Assembly (NCBI GenBank): GCA_964642385.1
Contig: CAZXON010000005.1
Location: 8,859 to 72,858 of the forward strand
Length of the DNA stretch: 64,000 bases
Origin: JBDHUW01 sp964642385
GTDB taxonomy: Bacteria; Patescibacteriota; Gracilibacteria; Absconditabacterales; Absconditicoccaceae
Reading direction: 5' to 3'
The notes beneath the pieces were generated by a model. The model was given only the letters and a program-made list of their open reading frames with translations, had not been told where the DNA came from and did no database searches. This document shows, piece after piece, positions 35,625 to 44,932 of this stretch; the stretch's first letter is position 1, and every line of letters starts with the position of its first letter. The position numbers and the translations under genes are program-made.

Positions 35625-36437
35625 TTAGCCCTTACCTTGCATCCTTTCTAAATACTCTCTTAACACCTGCATAGGATCTGATTGTTGTCAATCTTGTAAA
35701 GGACTGCCAGTCTTGTTTTGTGGATCAAGAGTATCTCTTTGTGTCATCTGATTCTCAATACTGTTACTAGAATCATCAAGAAGACCAGTATTTGCTAGAT
35801 TTTTCATCACCGATCAGCCGATTAACCCAACGATAAATCCTCATATGTGTGCAAAATAAGCAACTCATCACTGATCACCTGTAGCAGCTGCAAGAGATCC
35901 CACGCCAGAGAGCAATTGAACACCAATCCAATATAACAAAAATTGTTTTGCACCGACAAAAAATATTTGTCCTCAAGAAAGATTAAGCATTTTTATACGA
36001 GCTTGTGGAAACATAAGTAGATATGCTCCTAGTAGTCCAGAGATGGCTCCCGATGCACCTAGATTTGGGATAGTCACAGATGGTCACATAATTATTTGCA
36101 AGAAATCTGCGCCGAATCCAGCCAGAAGATAAAATAAGAGAAACTTGAAATTACCTATACGAGCTTCTACATTATCACCAAATATTTTTAAAAATATCAT
36201 ATTCCCGATAAGATGCATCCGTCCGCCATGCATAAACATACTTGTGAGAATCGTATACAAATTTTGACCTTGCGAAACGTGTGCAGGAATCAAAGCAAAT
36301 TGATTTATAAAGCTATCCAAACCCACCTCACTGAGAGTAACTTGATACAAAAAAACAAGCACGTTTATGATCAAAAACACCCAGGTGAAGATTGGCTTAT
36401 GTCATCATTTTACTTGATCATCTCAAATAGGAATCAT
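35625..36437 (-). CDS. Rhomboid-family intramembrane serine protease
   Basis: A 270-residue rhomboid with six hydrophobic segments. The catalytic Ser129 is in GASGAISG and His197 in AHIGGF; the HLIGNM motif (75-80), which provides the oxyanion helix residues, and the WR-like loop are also present. The C-terminal 60 residues are a soluble Gln/Asp-rich tail. Rhomboids cleave membrane proteins within or near the membrane; the substrate here is unknown. The start ATG is followed by three TGA glycines in the first 12 codons, so under code 11 only fragments appear. Confidence 0.92.
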
Positions 36438-36574
36438 CTATACTGCGTGATAATGTAAAATAGTTCTCTACAACAATTATATTGTAAGAAATAGCCACTA
36501 TATTTCCAATGGTTTGTTGGAACATATTTGAAGCTATTAGAAACACTAAGAAGAGGGAAATATAGAATTTATTT

Positions 36575-36602
36575 AAAAAAATCCCTATCCGAAGACAGAG
36601 AT
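36575..36602 (-). terminator. Terminator of tRNA-Lys
   Basis: On the minus strand, a 9-bp stem (ATCTCTGTC / GATAGGGAT) closed by a TTCG tetraloop is followed by seven T, directly after the tRNA. Confidence 0.85.
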
Positions 36603-36607
36603 TTTTG

Positions 36608-36679
36608 TAGGCGGGGAGGGGATCGAACCCTCGACCAGTGGCTTAAAAGGCCATTGCTCTACCACTGAGCTACCAGCCC
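36608..36679 (-). tRNA. tRNA-Lys (UUU)
   Basis: A 72-base cloverleaf: D-arm GCTC..GAGC, anticodon loop CTTTTAA with anticodon TTT, T-loop TTCGATC. The acceptor stem has one mismatch. The 3' CCA is not encoded, unlike in the three tRNAs near tuf. Two hairpins (ACTCTAAC-TTCG-GTTAGAGT and CTCCCGA..GGGAG) lie just upstream at 36683-36721. Confidence 0.93.
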
Positions 36680-36832
36680 AAACTCCCAAACAAGTCGGGA
36701 GACTCTAACCGAAGTTAGAGTGGAAAAAAAAGCTAAGGCCTTTTCCTCCATTCTAACCACGATAAATATCGATGCTTGAAATTACTCATTTCTGCATAGA
36801 TTGCAAGCATGAAATTCTCGTAGTTGAGTATT

Positions 36833-37021
36833 TTATAGTTCTGATTTGTATTTTTTGTAAAAACTAGCTGCTATTTTTACTCTTATTTTTTGACCATCAC
36901 CAATATCAATTATCTTTGAGATAAGATTGGGTTTAAATTGTCTGTTAGTTTGTCTCATAGAGTGAGATCTATTTCTACCAGAAACTGTTCTTTTTCCTGT
37001 AAAGTCGCATACTCTTGCCAT
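36833..37021 (-). CDS. rpmB: Ribosomal protein bL28
   Basis: A 62-residue L28 of the large subunit, showing the family start CDFTGKRTVSGRNRSHS, the TNRQFKPNL segment and the basic strand KIRVKIAASFYKKY. The length matches the short form of the family. It lies between bL25 and tRNA-Lys on the same strand. There is no Shine-Dalgarno before its ATG. Confidence 0.92.
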   Translation of the reverse strand: MARVCDFTGKRTVSGRNRSHSMRQTNRQFKPNLISKIIDIGDGQKIRVKIAASFYKKYKSEL

Positions 37022-37063
37022 TATTATAAGGGGTTTGCAATGTAAAATAAAGTATTGTAAGAA

Positions 37064-37696
37064 TTATTCTGCTTTCTTTTCAGCATCAATTGCTGCTGCT
37101 GTTGCCGTACCTGCTGCATCCGCTGGAGCTGCGATTTCTTCTACCTCATCTGCTTGTAACTCAGTTACAGCCACGATTGGTTGGTCTGCATCATCAATGA
37201 TTTCAACCCTATCAGACACCTTAAGATCTCATACGAATACACCGTCTTGAAGTGTAGCCATACCAGAGATATCAACTTCGATATTGTGTGGTAAATCTCT
37301 TGGAAGTGCTTCTACAGTAACGAAATCTTTTACTAACTGTACAGATCATAATCATCCCTTTTCAACTGGTGCCTCACCTACCAAAACAATTTCTACAGAC
37401 GCTCTTACCTTTTCATCCGCCTTAACAGCCAAGAAATCCACATGGATCACTCCATCAGTCACTGGATCTGTGTCAACTGAATGAATAAGAACCAATTCAG
37501 AAGAATCGCCTTGTAAATCAACTGGTGTTGACTCACCTGCTTGTCTATATGTTTTCAGAAATGCGTTTTTTTCAAACTGAATTGACATAGGAGTTTTGAT
37601 ATATTTTCCGTAGATAACACCTGGAACGAAACCTGCTTTACGAAGTCAGTTCACCTTTTTTCCAAATACTGTACGGTTTGTTACTTGTAATTCCAT
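37064..37696 (-). CDS. rplY: Ribosomal protein bL25 (CTC family)
   Basis: A 210-residue L25/CTC protein, which binds 5S rRNA in the large subunit. The N-terminal domain reads NGLRKAGFVPGVIYGK and later LIHSVDTDPVTDGVIHVDF, matching the family; a second beta-barrel domain follows (LPRDLPHNIEVDISG, PDDIVAV-like strand) and then an Ala/Glu-rich tail of about 35 residues. Three or four TGA codons are read as Gly, including two in a row of small loops. The start is the ATG reading MELQVTNRT. Confidence 0.9.
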
Positions 37697-37815
37697 AAGA
37701 GTAAGTATAGTGCAAATAAAGATATTGGTTTGACACCTTTGCGGTGTCTATTGCATGGTCAAGTAGAACGACCATGGTATATGCTAACGTTTATGTCACA
37801 CAATGTGGTACATTT

Positions 37816-38193
37816 TTATTCAGCTTTTTGTTGGAGGTCTATTTCTTTTCTTTCAGGAGGGATAATGCTCTTGAATTTTGCTCCCTTTCCTACTTTTTCT
37901 CTAATATAGTAGAGTTTAGATTGTCTAATCTTGTACTCATCATGGAGGATAACTTTTGAAAAGTTAGGAAACGAAAATGGATATACTTTTTCAATAGTAT
38001 GCCCAGAAGTCACTCCTCTAATAGTAAAAGTTCCATCTGGATGAGACTTTTTTTGCGTCTTTATAACAAGTCCCTTAAACTTCCATATACGATCACCAAG
38101 TTTTTCGTGAAGTTCTAAGAACTGTCCTGTCTTGATATCCACCGTATTATATCATTTTTGTTGATATAACTCTTGTAGTCTAGCGTTATTCAT
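37816..38193 (-). CDS. rplS: Ribosomal protein bL19
   Basis: A 125-residue L19, found at the 30S-50S interface. It has the typical order: KTGQFLELHEKLGDRIWKFKG (the V-x-E-G strand region), then SHPDGTFTIRGVTSG and VYPFSFPNFSKVIL, and ends in a KLYYIREKVGKGAKFKS motif. A TGA glycine lies in the first 20 codons, so the true start is the ATG reading MNNARLQ. trmD, its usual neighbour, is about 18 kb away. Confidence 0.93.
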
Positions 38194-38219
38194 GAGTATA
38201 CAATGAAACTAATATAAAA

Positions 38220-38384
38220 TTATGCAATTACATTTGATTGTTTTTTTGCCTTTGAGTTAAGTAATTTTGCTTTCCACTTCTTTTGCTGTTCCATATTTTT
38301 TCTTGTATCCATCATCACTACTTTTTCTACTCTCCTAAGAGTTTTATTAAGCTTTCTTTTAGCTTGGGTTGTTAGTCTAGACAT
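38220..38384 (-). CDS. Small basic protein, possibly ribosome-associated
   Basis: A 54-residue, very basic protein (MSRLTTQAKRKLNKTLRRVEK...) predicted as two helices. It sits inside a ribosomal gene cluster between bL19 and another small basic protein, all on one strand with short gaps. Size, charge and context fit a small ribosomal protein or ribosome-associated factor, but I cannot match it to a known family. Confidence 0.55.
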   Translation of the reverse strand: MSRLTTQAKRKLNKTLRRVEKVVMMDTRKNMEQQKKWKAKLLNSKAKKQSNVIA

Positions 38385-38399
38385 GATATATACAATGGA

Positions 38400-38651
38400 T
38401 TAAACAGCTAAAGAGGGTTCTTTGTGCATGGCATTTTGAATCATTTGCTCAGTTATTTGATATTTTTTTAACTTCGCTTCTGATTTGTATGTTGCCATTT
38501 TTATCCAAGCAGTTTTTCCCTCCGCTTGTTCTCTTTTTCTGAGCATAACAGCATGCTTGATAGCATTTTCTTTTTTGTCACCAGATTTTGCTCTTGCTCT
38601 GTTGAGATTATATAGCTCATGATTGAAGTTGGATTGATTACACTTTGGCAT
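38400..38651 (-). CDS. Small basic protein, possibly ribosome-associated
   Basis: An 83-residue basic, helical protein (MPKCNQSNFNHELYNLNRAR... with KHAVMLRKREQAEGK in the middle). No family recognised. It lies 40 bases after uS7 and 15 bases before the 54-residue protein, on the same strand. The composition resembles ribosomal proteins. No TGA codon is used. Confidence 0.55.
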   Translation of the reverse strand: MPKCNQSNFNHELYNLNRARAKSGDKKENAIKHAVMLRKREQAEGKTAWIKMATYKSEAKLKKYQITEQMIQNAMHKEPSLAV

Positions 38652-38691
38652 TGTCGAACGATAATTTGTATAAAAAAGAATATTTTGTTGA

Positions 38692-39366
38692 TTATTTTAC
38701 GTACTTAGCGAGATATGCAAATGCTTTGTTTGCTTCAGCCATTCTATGCGCCTCCTCTTTTCTCTTAACAGCTGGACCTTGTCCAGAATATGCTGCTAAC
38801 AGTTCTTCAGCAAGTTTTTTATACATAGGTTTTCCTTTTTTACCTCTTGCTGCATCAAGGATCCATTTTGTAGAGAAGAAAAGTTTTTTATTTTGCTTCA
38901 CTTCCATTGGAACTTGATAAACCGCACCACCAATTCTCTTTGATTTTACCATGATGTCTGGTGCTGCATTTTCTATAGCTGTTTCTAGTACCGCTTGTGG
39001 GTTTGGATGTCCATTTAATTGAATCTCTTTCATCGTGTCTACAAAGATCTTGTGTGCGATAGTTCTCTTTCCATCTTTCATCAAGTAGTTGATGAATTTT
39101 GTGATTCTAACATCAGAGAACATCTGCTCTACAGCAAATTCTTTTGCTGGCATTGTAGATTTCATCTCTACGCTTGCATGTTTATCTCCTTTTTTTCATG
39201 TATCTTTTTTGCCGGCTGATTTTTTAGCAGCTGGTTTTTTCGTTTCTTTTTCTGCAGGAGCAGATTCTTCAGAAGCAGAAACAGCATCTTCAGCAACTGG
39301 AGTCGTTTCCTCAGTAACCGGAGTCGTTTCAACTACCTCCTCAATGTTTTCATCTTTTTTTACCAT
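38692..39366 (-). CDS. rpsG: Ribosomal protein uS7 with N-terminal extension
   Basis: A 224-residue S7, which nucleates assembly of the 30S head. The S7 domain begins around residue 75 (FSDVRITKFINYLMKDGKRTIAHKI) and includes ENAAPDIMVKSKRIGGAVYQVP and the C-terminal arm. Before it is an extension of about 65 residues, first acidic (Glu/Thr/Val-rich) then lysine-rich (KKPAAKKSAGKKDTGKKGDK). A TGA glycine inside the extension keeps the frame open, and the ATG at 39366 is the only good start. uS12 precedes it, as in the classical str operon; fusA is not here. Confidence 0.92.
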
Positions 39367-39517
39367 CTATACATTGTTGATACAAATAAATAAGTTTTGT
39401 AATGATCTACTAGTTTTTCTGCCACCCTAATTGCATCGTACGATGCAAATTCCATCAGGATCGAGACAATCGTAGATTGCGATTGTAGCATACTCTTATA
39501 TACGTACAACGATTCTA
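39367..39517 (-). promoter_or_regulatory. Structured uS12-uS7 intercistronic region
   Basis: A 151-base spacer with two hairpins: CAATCG/CGATTG with a 7-base loop, and the perfect 18-bp palindrome TTGCATCGTACGATGCAA (39431-39448). In E. coli S7 represses translation by binding the rpsL-rpsG spacer; a similar role is possible but unproven. Confidence 0.4.
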
Positions 39518-39940
39518 TTATTTTTTAACTTTTGGTCTCTTTGTTCCATACACAGATCTACTTTGTTTTCTAGCGTCTACTGCATTTGCATCGTAAACAC
39601 CTCTTAGGATATGGTATTTCACTCAAGGAAGATCTTTTACTCTCCCACCTCTGATCATAACCACAGAGTGCTCTTGCAATGTGTGCTTTTCACCAGGGAT
39701 ATAAGCGATCACCTCTACTCCATTTGAAAGTCTAACTTTCGCAATTTTACGTTGCGCAGAATTAGGTTTCTTAGGTTTAGTAACTGTAACTTTAAGACAT
39801 ACACCACGTTTGAACGGCGCAGAAATTTCTACTTTTTTGTTGGCATTTAGTTTGTTTACGCCAAATTGCAAAGCAGGAGCTTTAGATTTGTACTTCTTTG
39901 GCTCTCTTCTGGTCTTAATTAGTTGGTTGATAGTAGGCAT
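39518..39940 (-). CDS. rpsL: Ribosomal protein uS12
   Basis: A 140-residue S12 of the decoding centre. It contains the conserved TVTKPKKPNSAQRKIAKVRL loop (usually PNSALRK, so Leu is Gln here), EVIAYIPGEKHTLQEHSVV and the streptomycin-loop RGGRVKDLPGVKYH, whose glycine is TGA. The length is typical. It is expressed from a promoter with an attenuator-like hairpin in the leader. Confidence 0.95.
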
Positions 39941-39961
39941 ATTGGATACATACGTGAGATT

Positions 39962-40023
39962 AAAAAATGCTCGTTTATTCGAGCGCGTATCAGAAAGTAT
40001 AGCAATCTCCTAGCCTATTTCAA
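39962..40023 (-). promoter_or_regulatory. rpsL promoter followed by attenuator-like hairpin
   Basis: On the minus strand TTGAAA and TATACT (39996-40023) with a 16-base spacer form a promoter. About 12 bases into the transcript, GCTCG-AATAAA-CGAGC (39969-39984) is followed by ATTTTTT, the form of an intrinsic terminator, before the rpsL ATG at 39940. It may regulate entry into the uS12-uS7 operon. The remaining spacer up to 40269 shows nothing else. Confidence 0.5.
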
Positions 40024-40269
40024 GAGAAAATTTGAGAAAATGATGATTGCAAGCCAGTAGTTGATAATTGGTCTTTCAGCCTAGATTCCATTGTGCAAGG
40101 TTGGGAGCTCGTTTTTTTCAAGGTTTTATTGAAGTCTGTTTTTCGTATTGGTGAAAAAATGGAAAACATAGAAACGATTGATTTTTAAAAAAATAGGAGT
40201 CAAATAAGAAACTTGATTTTAAATCTATAATAGATAGCATAGAATTATTGTATATTATTCTTTCAATAT

Positions 40270-40787
40270 ATGAAAAGCATAGGAAAATAGGGCTCTTTTA
40301 CTCTGATTGAAATGCTTGTGGTAGTGTTTATCATTGGTATACTTGTATCAACACTAATACCAAGACTCGTAAATGCACAAGAGAGAACAAAAGATGTCAT
40401 CATAAAAAAAGATTTGAAAGATTTGCAATTGGCCTTAGAAACTTATTACGCAGATGGCGGGACCTTTGTTCTTTCGGCGCAGGATTTCAAGGCAAATGAT
40501 ATTGACGATTATCACAGAAAAACGGTACATACCCAGTATCTATCATGACTAGATTAAATGAATTATGATATCTAAAAACTCCTATCATTCCTGAATGAAA
40601 AAAAAATCCCGATACGCGATGACCTAGGGATTATATGCTTCAAATCTGCAATGCAAATCTACAATATAATTTTTATGCGACCCTCTATATTCCCCATCCT
40701 GATGATATTGCAAAAGCAAAACTTTGATGTCTCTGACTTGCCGTCACAGATAGCCGATATTTAAAAAACTATACCGTAGGAAAATAA
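40270..40787 (+). pseudogene. Type IV prepilin (pseudopilin) pseudogene
   Basis: A prepilin core is clear: GSFTLIEMLVVVFIIGILVS followed by RLVNAQERTKDVIIKKDLKDLQLALE and YYADGG, the standard pilin helix. A TAG stop at codon 7 interrupts the leader (MKSIGK-stop-GSFTLIEM), and near 40,530 the frame must shift by one base to continue into YPVSIMTRLNELGYLKTP, IPEGKKNPDTRGPRDY and the C-terminal half. Two lesions make it non-functional unless sequencing errors are involved. TAG is a genuine stop in other genes here. Confidence 0.75.
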
Positions 40788-40818
40788 ATTTTTTAATCAC
40801 AATACAATATTCTACCAC

Positions 40819-40853
40819 CCCGACTTCATCGGGATGCCCGCACTATCTGCGGG
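40819..40853 (+). repeat. Two GC-rich hairpins
   Basis: CCCGA-CTTCA-TCGGG is followed three bases later by CCCGC-ACTATCT-GCGGG in an AT-rich spacer, with no T-run after either, so they are not standard terminators. They resemble short interspersed palindromes. Confidence 0.5.
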
Positions 40854-40939
40854 AAGTTGGCTTACAACGACAGGCCGGGCAACAAGTTGGTTGTCTCGCT
40901 TTCTCTTGCTATCTTTTTGGGTTTTTGTACACTATAACG

Positions 40940-41715
40940 ATGCACAAAGTTACAAAAGAGTTACAAGGATTTTACGACTCACAAGCAGAAAAGTTTTCCA
41001 ATACTCGCCAGCGCGAACGACCAGAGTTCAGCTATATTTTGACAGAAATCAAAAAAACTATCGCCAGGATTGAAAAAGATGCGTACGAAAACAAGTCGTC
41101 TCTTTTGCAAAAAAAAGATAAAAGTCATTGAGCGAGTTGAGCTAGTAATATGCCCACTCGCCCAGTTCGCATACTAGATTTGGGGTGTGGCGATGGAAGA
41201 TTGTTGTGATACCTAGAAGAGAATATTGATTATGCAATAGAATACATCTGAGTAGATATCTCTTTAGGGCTCCTTGAAATCGCAAATAAAAAATATCCTC
41301 ATGCAAGACGAATCCATCAAGATATGGTTTATTTTTTGAAGAACAGTCCACAAGAATGTTTTGATGTTATTGTAAGCGTAGCAGGATTTCATCATCTTCC
41401 AACATCTCAAGAGAGAGAAACGGCGTTGGGATTCATCTACTATACGCTCGCATATGAGGGTTGTATTATCATGACAAACCGGTGTTATTCGGATTGGTTT
41501 AGAGAAAAGTATAAAAAAGAGATCTGAAAAGCATTCGTTAGGTCGCTTTACACCTTGGGCAAAAGTTCAAAGAACGACATTCTCGTCCCTCGAAAGGCAA
41601 ATGATTGAACGCTCGTTGCAAATAGATTATACCACATCTTTTGATACCGCGAGCTGAAAAACCTATTCACACAATCAGGCTTCGCACAGATAGAACAATG
41701 GTATATAAAAAATGA
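40940..41715 (+). CDS. Class I SAM-dependent methyltransferase (3' end lost in assembly gap)
   Basis: At least 258 residues up to the N run. The SAM-binding motif I RILDLGCGDGRLLGYLE lies near residue 80, then YIGVDISLGLLEIAN (motif II with acidic residue), HARRIHQDM and a motif IV-like VIVSVAGFHHLP. This resembles the tRNA-modifying TRM9/ABH8-like or UbiE-type folds (FHHLPTSQER matches TRM9-like proteins), so a tRNA wobble-uridine methyltransferase is possible. A TACACT box stands six bases before the ATG, implying a leaderless mRNA. An alternative TTG start lies five codons upstream. Confidence 0.8.
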
Positions 41716-41815
41716 NNNNNNNNNNNNNNNNNNNNNNNNNNNNNNNNNNNNNNNNNNNNNNNNNNNNNNNNNNNNNNNNNNNNNNNNNNNNNNNNNNNNN
41801 NNNNNNNNNNNNNNN
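41716..41815. other. Assembly gap (100 N)
   Basis: A run of exactly 100 N, a conventional filler of unknown true size. It truncates the methyltransferase. The bases on its two sides share no repeat, unlike at the second gap. Confidence 0.95.
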
Positions 41816-41830
41816 CATTTTTCTAATCTA

Positions 41831-41868
41831 AAAAAACTGGCGATTCCAGAGAGGAACGATGCCAGTTT
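41831..41868 (-). terminator. Terminator of the ribosomal protein-secY operon
   Basis: On the minus strand the arms AAAACTGGC and GCCAGTTTT enclose an inner stem GTTCC/GGAAT, and a T-run follows. It lies about 30 bases after secY. Confidence 0.8.
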
Positions 41869-41895
41869 TGGTGATTATGTATGTAGAGAAATATA

Positions 41896-43218
41896 CTAGA
41901 TTCTATCGTATTTGTGCATAAGTAAGTCTGATTTCACCTTGTTCATGATCTCTTGTACCACTCACACGATAATAATAATACCAGATCCTGTAACAACTAC
42001 TGGTAATGCTCCAAGTGATTGCGTGATGTCCTGGATAAATGGAAGGTATTCCAATAGATATGTGTAAATACCGATCAATCCCAGTCCAACTCATCCCCAA
42101 AAACATAAGTGAGAGATGATTTTGCTTAGATATGCTGATGTTTGTGCTCCAGGTCTAATTCCAGGTACAAACCCACCTCTTTTTTGAACATTGTCAGCCA
42201 TTTTCTCAGGGTTGAAGACGATCATTGCATAGAAAAATGTGAATGCAACAATAAGAGCGAAATAGATGAATATTATGAGAAGTGACGGTTGCTGTGCATA
42301 GATATTGAAGTTTGATTCGATCCATTTCGCAGAGTCCATCACCCATCATTGTGCTGAACCGAATTTGGTAAGCATTTGGGCAATAAGATATGGGAAAGAA
42401 ACGAACGCAATAGCGAAGATAATTGGGATCATTCCAACAGGATTCAATGGAATTGGTAATTTAGAACTCTCTTGTACCTTACCTTGTTTCGCATAGATAA
42501 TAGGCACATCTTTTGTCGTCTTAAGGATCAACACTGATAAGAGAATCAATCCAACGACAATCACGAGCATAAATATTACCACTCAAAACCATTGATTTGA
42601 TGCCGCTGAAACGTCAGTATATATTTTTCATACTATTCCAGATATAATTGATGCGAAGATGATCAATGAAACACCGTTAGAAATACCTTTTTCTGTGATA
42701 GTTTCTGCGATATACAACAACATAGTTGCACCAACAGACATCGTAAATGCTGACAACAAAACCACAGGGAAATTTTGCGCATCGATAAGTTGTCCACCCA
42801 TAAGATAATTCGCAAAATAGGTCATTCCGATAGATTGGATGAATGCAAGTGGAAATGATAATCGTCTTGTATATTGTTGAATTTTTTGTGTTCCAGTTTC
42901 TCCTTGTTCTTGTAACTCTTCAAGCGCAGGTACAACAGCGGTTAATAGTTGCATGATGATCGAAGCATTAATATATGCACCCAATCACACAGCTATGATA
43001 GAGAATTTCTCCAATGTTCACCCTAACAGCATTGTAAAATATTCTAGTCCACTACCAGCAGTTGACACGCCATTCATCAAGTTGTCAATATTTACAAATG
43101 GCACAGGCAAAAAGACGAGAAGTCTGTATAAAGCCAGCAATCCAAATGTAATAAGGATTTTCTTCCTAATAGTTTTTGATAACCATAGGTCGCGTATAGT
43201 TTGCAAGAATCCAGTCAT
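41896..43218 (-). CDS. secY: Protein translocase subunit SecY
   Basis: A 440-residue SecY, the pore of the Sec translocon, with ten hydrophobic segments. Conserved parts include the plug/TM2 region (AVGLGAYINASIIMQLL), TTKDVPIIYAKQGK in the C4-C5 area and the long cytoplasmic loop FNPEKMADNVQKRGGFVPGIRPG between TM8 and TM9. Four or more TGA codons are read as Gly, e.g. in LGGTLEKFS. It is the last gene of the S10-spc operon. secE and secG are not here. Confidence 0.96.
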
Positions 43219-43292
43219 GTTTGTGTAAGAGGATATAAGAATATATTATTTTTTTCCTGACCTAGCGATAAAGCTCGCACATCTCTTATAAA

Positions 43293-43745
43293 CTACGCTA
43301 TTGAACCACCTGCTTTTTCAATTTTTTCTTTGGCAGTCGCTGAAAAAGCCGTAATCCCACTAAACGATAGTTTTTTGGTAAGCTCTCCGTTTCCAAGGAC
43401 TTTTACTTGTGTGTTCTTGCGAACCAATCCAAGAGAAACGAGTAACTCTGGCGTAATAACTGCACCAGCTGTTATGCGTTCATCTTTTTCCAACGCAGCA
43501 ATATTTACTGGTTGATATATGTTTAGTAATTTGAAATGTCTCTTGAAACCTCTTAATTTAGGAAGTCTCTGTACCAATGGAGTTTGTCCTCACTCAAAAG
43601 AACCACGCATTGATGCGCCTGCTCTAGCTCCTTGTCCCTTTAGACCTCTTCCAGAGTAATTACCTCTACCAGACGAATCACCTCTTCCTCTTTGGATACG
43701 AGGTTTTTTATATCAAGGTGTTCTTGTTAATTGAAATGCTTGCAT
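43293..43745 (-). CDS. rplO: Ribosomal protein uL15
   Basis: A 150-residue L15. The N-terminal glycine-rich part (KKPRIQRGRGDSSGRG, GRGLKGQGARAGASM) is typical, as is GGQTPLVQRLPKLRGFK. Two TGA glycines occur (one before QTP). It follows uS5 with no uL30 gene between, and precedes secY by 74 bases. Confidence 0.95.
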
Positions 43746-43786
43746 TAGGAGTATATCAAAAATAATAAATTGGCAATATGTAACAA

Positions 43787-44506
43787 TTATTCTGCAGAAG
43801 TTTGTTCAGCTTCAGGTGCTGGTGCAGATTCAGGTGTTGAAGCAACAGGTGCTGGACTTGGAGATTGTTTTGTGGCACCATCAGGTCTTGCTCTAAATCC
43901 TGGTTTTTTATTATCATTGTCTGTTCTACGAGGTTTTCTTCTATCTGATTTTGCTGCTCTTTCTGCATCAGCTTCTGCTTGTTGTCTTTTTCTTGTTTCC
44001 ATCACACCTTGTAGATCTAATTTTTCTAATTTAGTTCTATCAACTTTAAACGCTGTAAGAGCCATAACAGCTGCAAGCGCATTATTTAATTTATTTCTTG
44101 TTCCCATGATCTTTGAGAGAATATTTGTATATCCAGCAAGTTCCATCACAGAACGCAATGAAGAACCAGCTTTAAGACCACTACCAGGCGCAGCAGGAAT
44201 TAGTGTAATATATGCTGACTTGTATTTTTTGGAAACCATATATGGAATACTTCCTGATTCAGTGATAGGGATTACTTTCATGTTTTTGTAAGCCTCATTC
44301 GTTGCTTTTCTAACAGCGATTTGAACATCTGACCCTTTTGAAACACCAAGTCAAATTTTCCCATTTTTGTTACCAACAAGAATGATTGCTCTAAATGACA
44401 ATTGTCTACCTCAGGTATTAACTCTTGTCACTCTTCTCACCTCCAAAAGAACTTCTTCAAACTCTTTTTTTGGTTTCTCTCTTTTTGTCTTTTCTTGCAT
44501 AGTCAT
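43787..44506 (-). CDS. rpsE: Ribosomal protein uS5
   Basis: A 239-residue S5. The double-stranded RNA-binding part LLEVRRVTRVNTGGRQLSFRA and the fidelity-loop region GNKNGKIGLGVSKGSD are conserved, followed by IPITESGSIPY and GSGLKAGSSLRSV. A long C-terminal tail (about 90 residues, basic then Ala/Pro/Glu-rich) exceeds the usual length of 165. The start may be MTMQEK or the ATG two codons later. TGA reads as Gly in GGRQ and IGLG. Confidence 0.94.
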
Positions 44507-44548
44507 AACGACAAAGAAATAAGTAGTAAATAATGTACCGTATCTAAA

Positions 44549-44902
44549 TTAATTTTGTAGTCCTCCTTCACGAGCTCACTCACTTACAGCCTTGATTCTA
44601 CCATGGTAACGATTACCATTTCTATCAAAAACAACAGTGTCAACATTTTGCTTTTTTGCTTGTTCTGCTATATTTTTCCCAACAGCAAATGCTCTTTCTG
44701 TCTTCGTGCCTTTTGTGTCTTTATCTGTCGTATAAGCAAGCACTTTCCCTTGTGCATCAACAATTTGTGCAGAGGTGTGGGTGTTTGATTTCCAAACAAT
44801 CAATCTAGGGGAAGACGCTGTTTTTTTGATAAGCGTTGCTACTCTATGTTTTCTTCTTTGGATTCTAGCATGTTTGCTATACAGTGAGTTTTTTGATTTC
44901 AT
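44549..44902 (-). CDS. rplR: Ribosomal protein uL18
   Basis: A 117-residue L18, which binds 5S rRNA. It shows RRKHRVATLIK, SPRLIVWKSNTHTSAQIVD, the TKTERAFAVGKNIAEQAKK helix and the end NRYHGRIKAVSEGAREGGL with one TGA glycine, the family's C-terminal motif. Confidence 0.95.
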
Positions 44903-44932
44903 AGTATGTGTAATTGATTACTAAAATAGCGT

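Noticed and set aside
40288..40290. TAG as a second recoded codon
   Set aside because: TAG is the natural end of several intact genes here (VirB2-like protein 1, murF, secY, uL22), so the two interrupted genes are better seen as pseudogenes.
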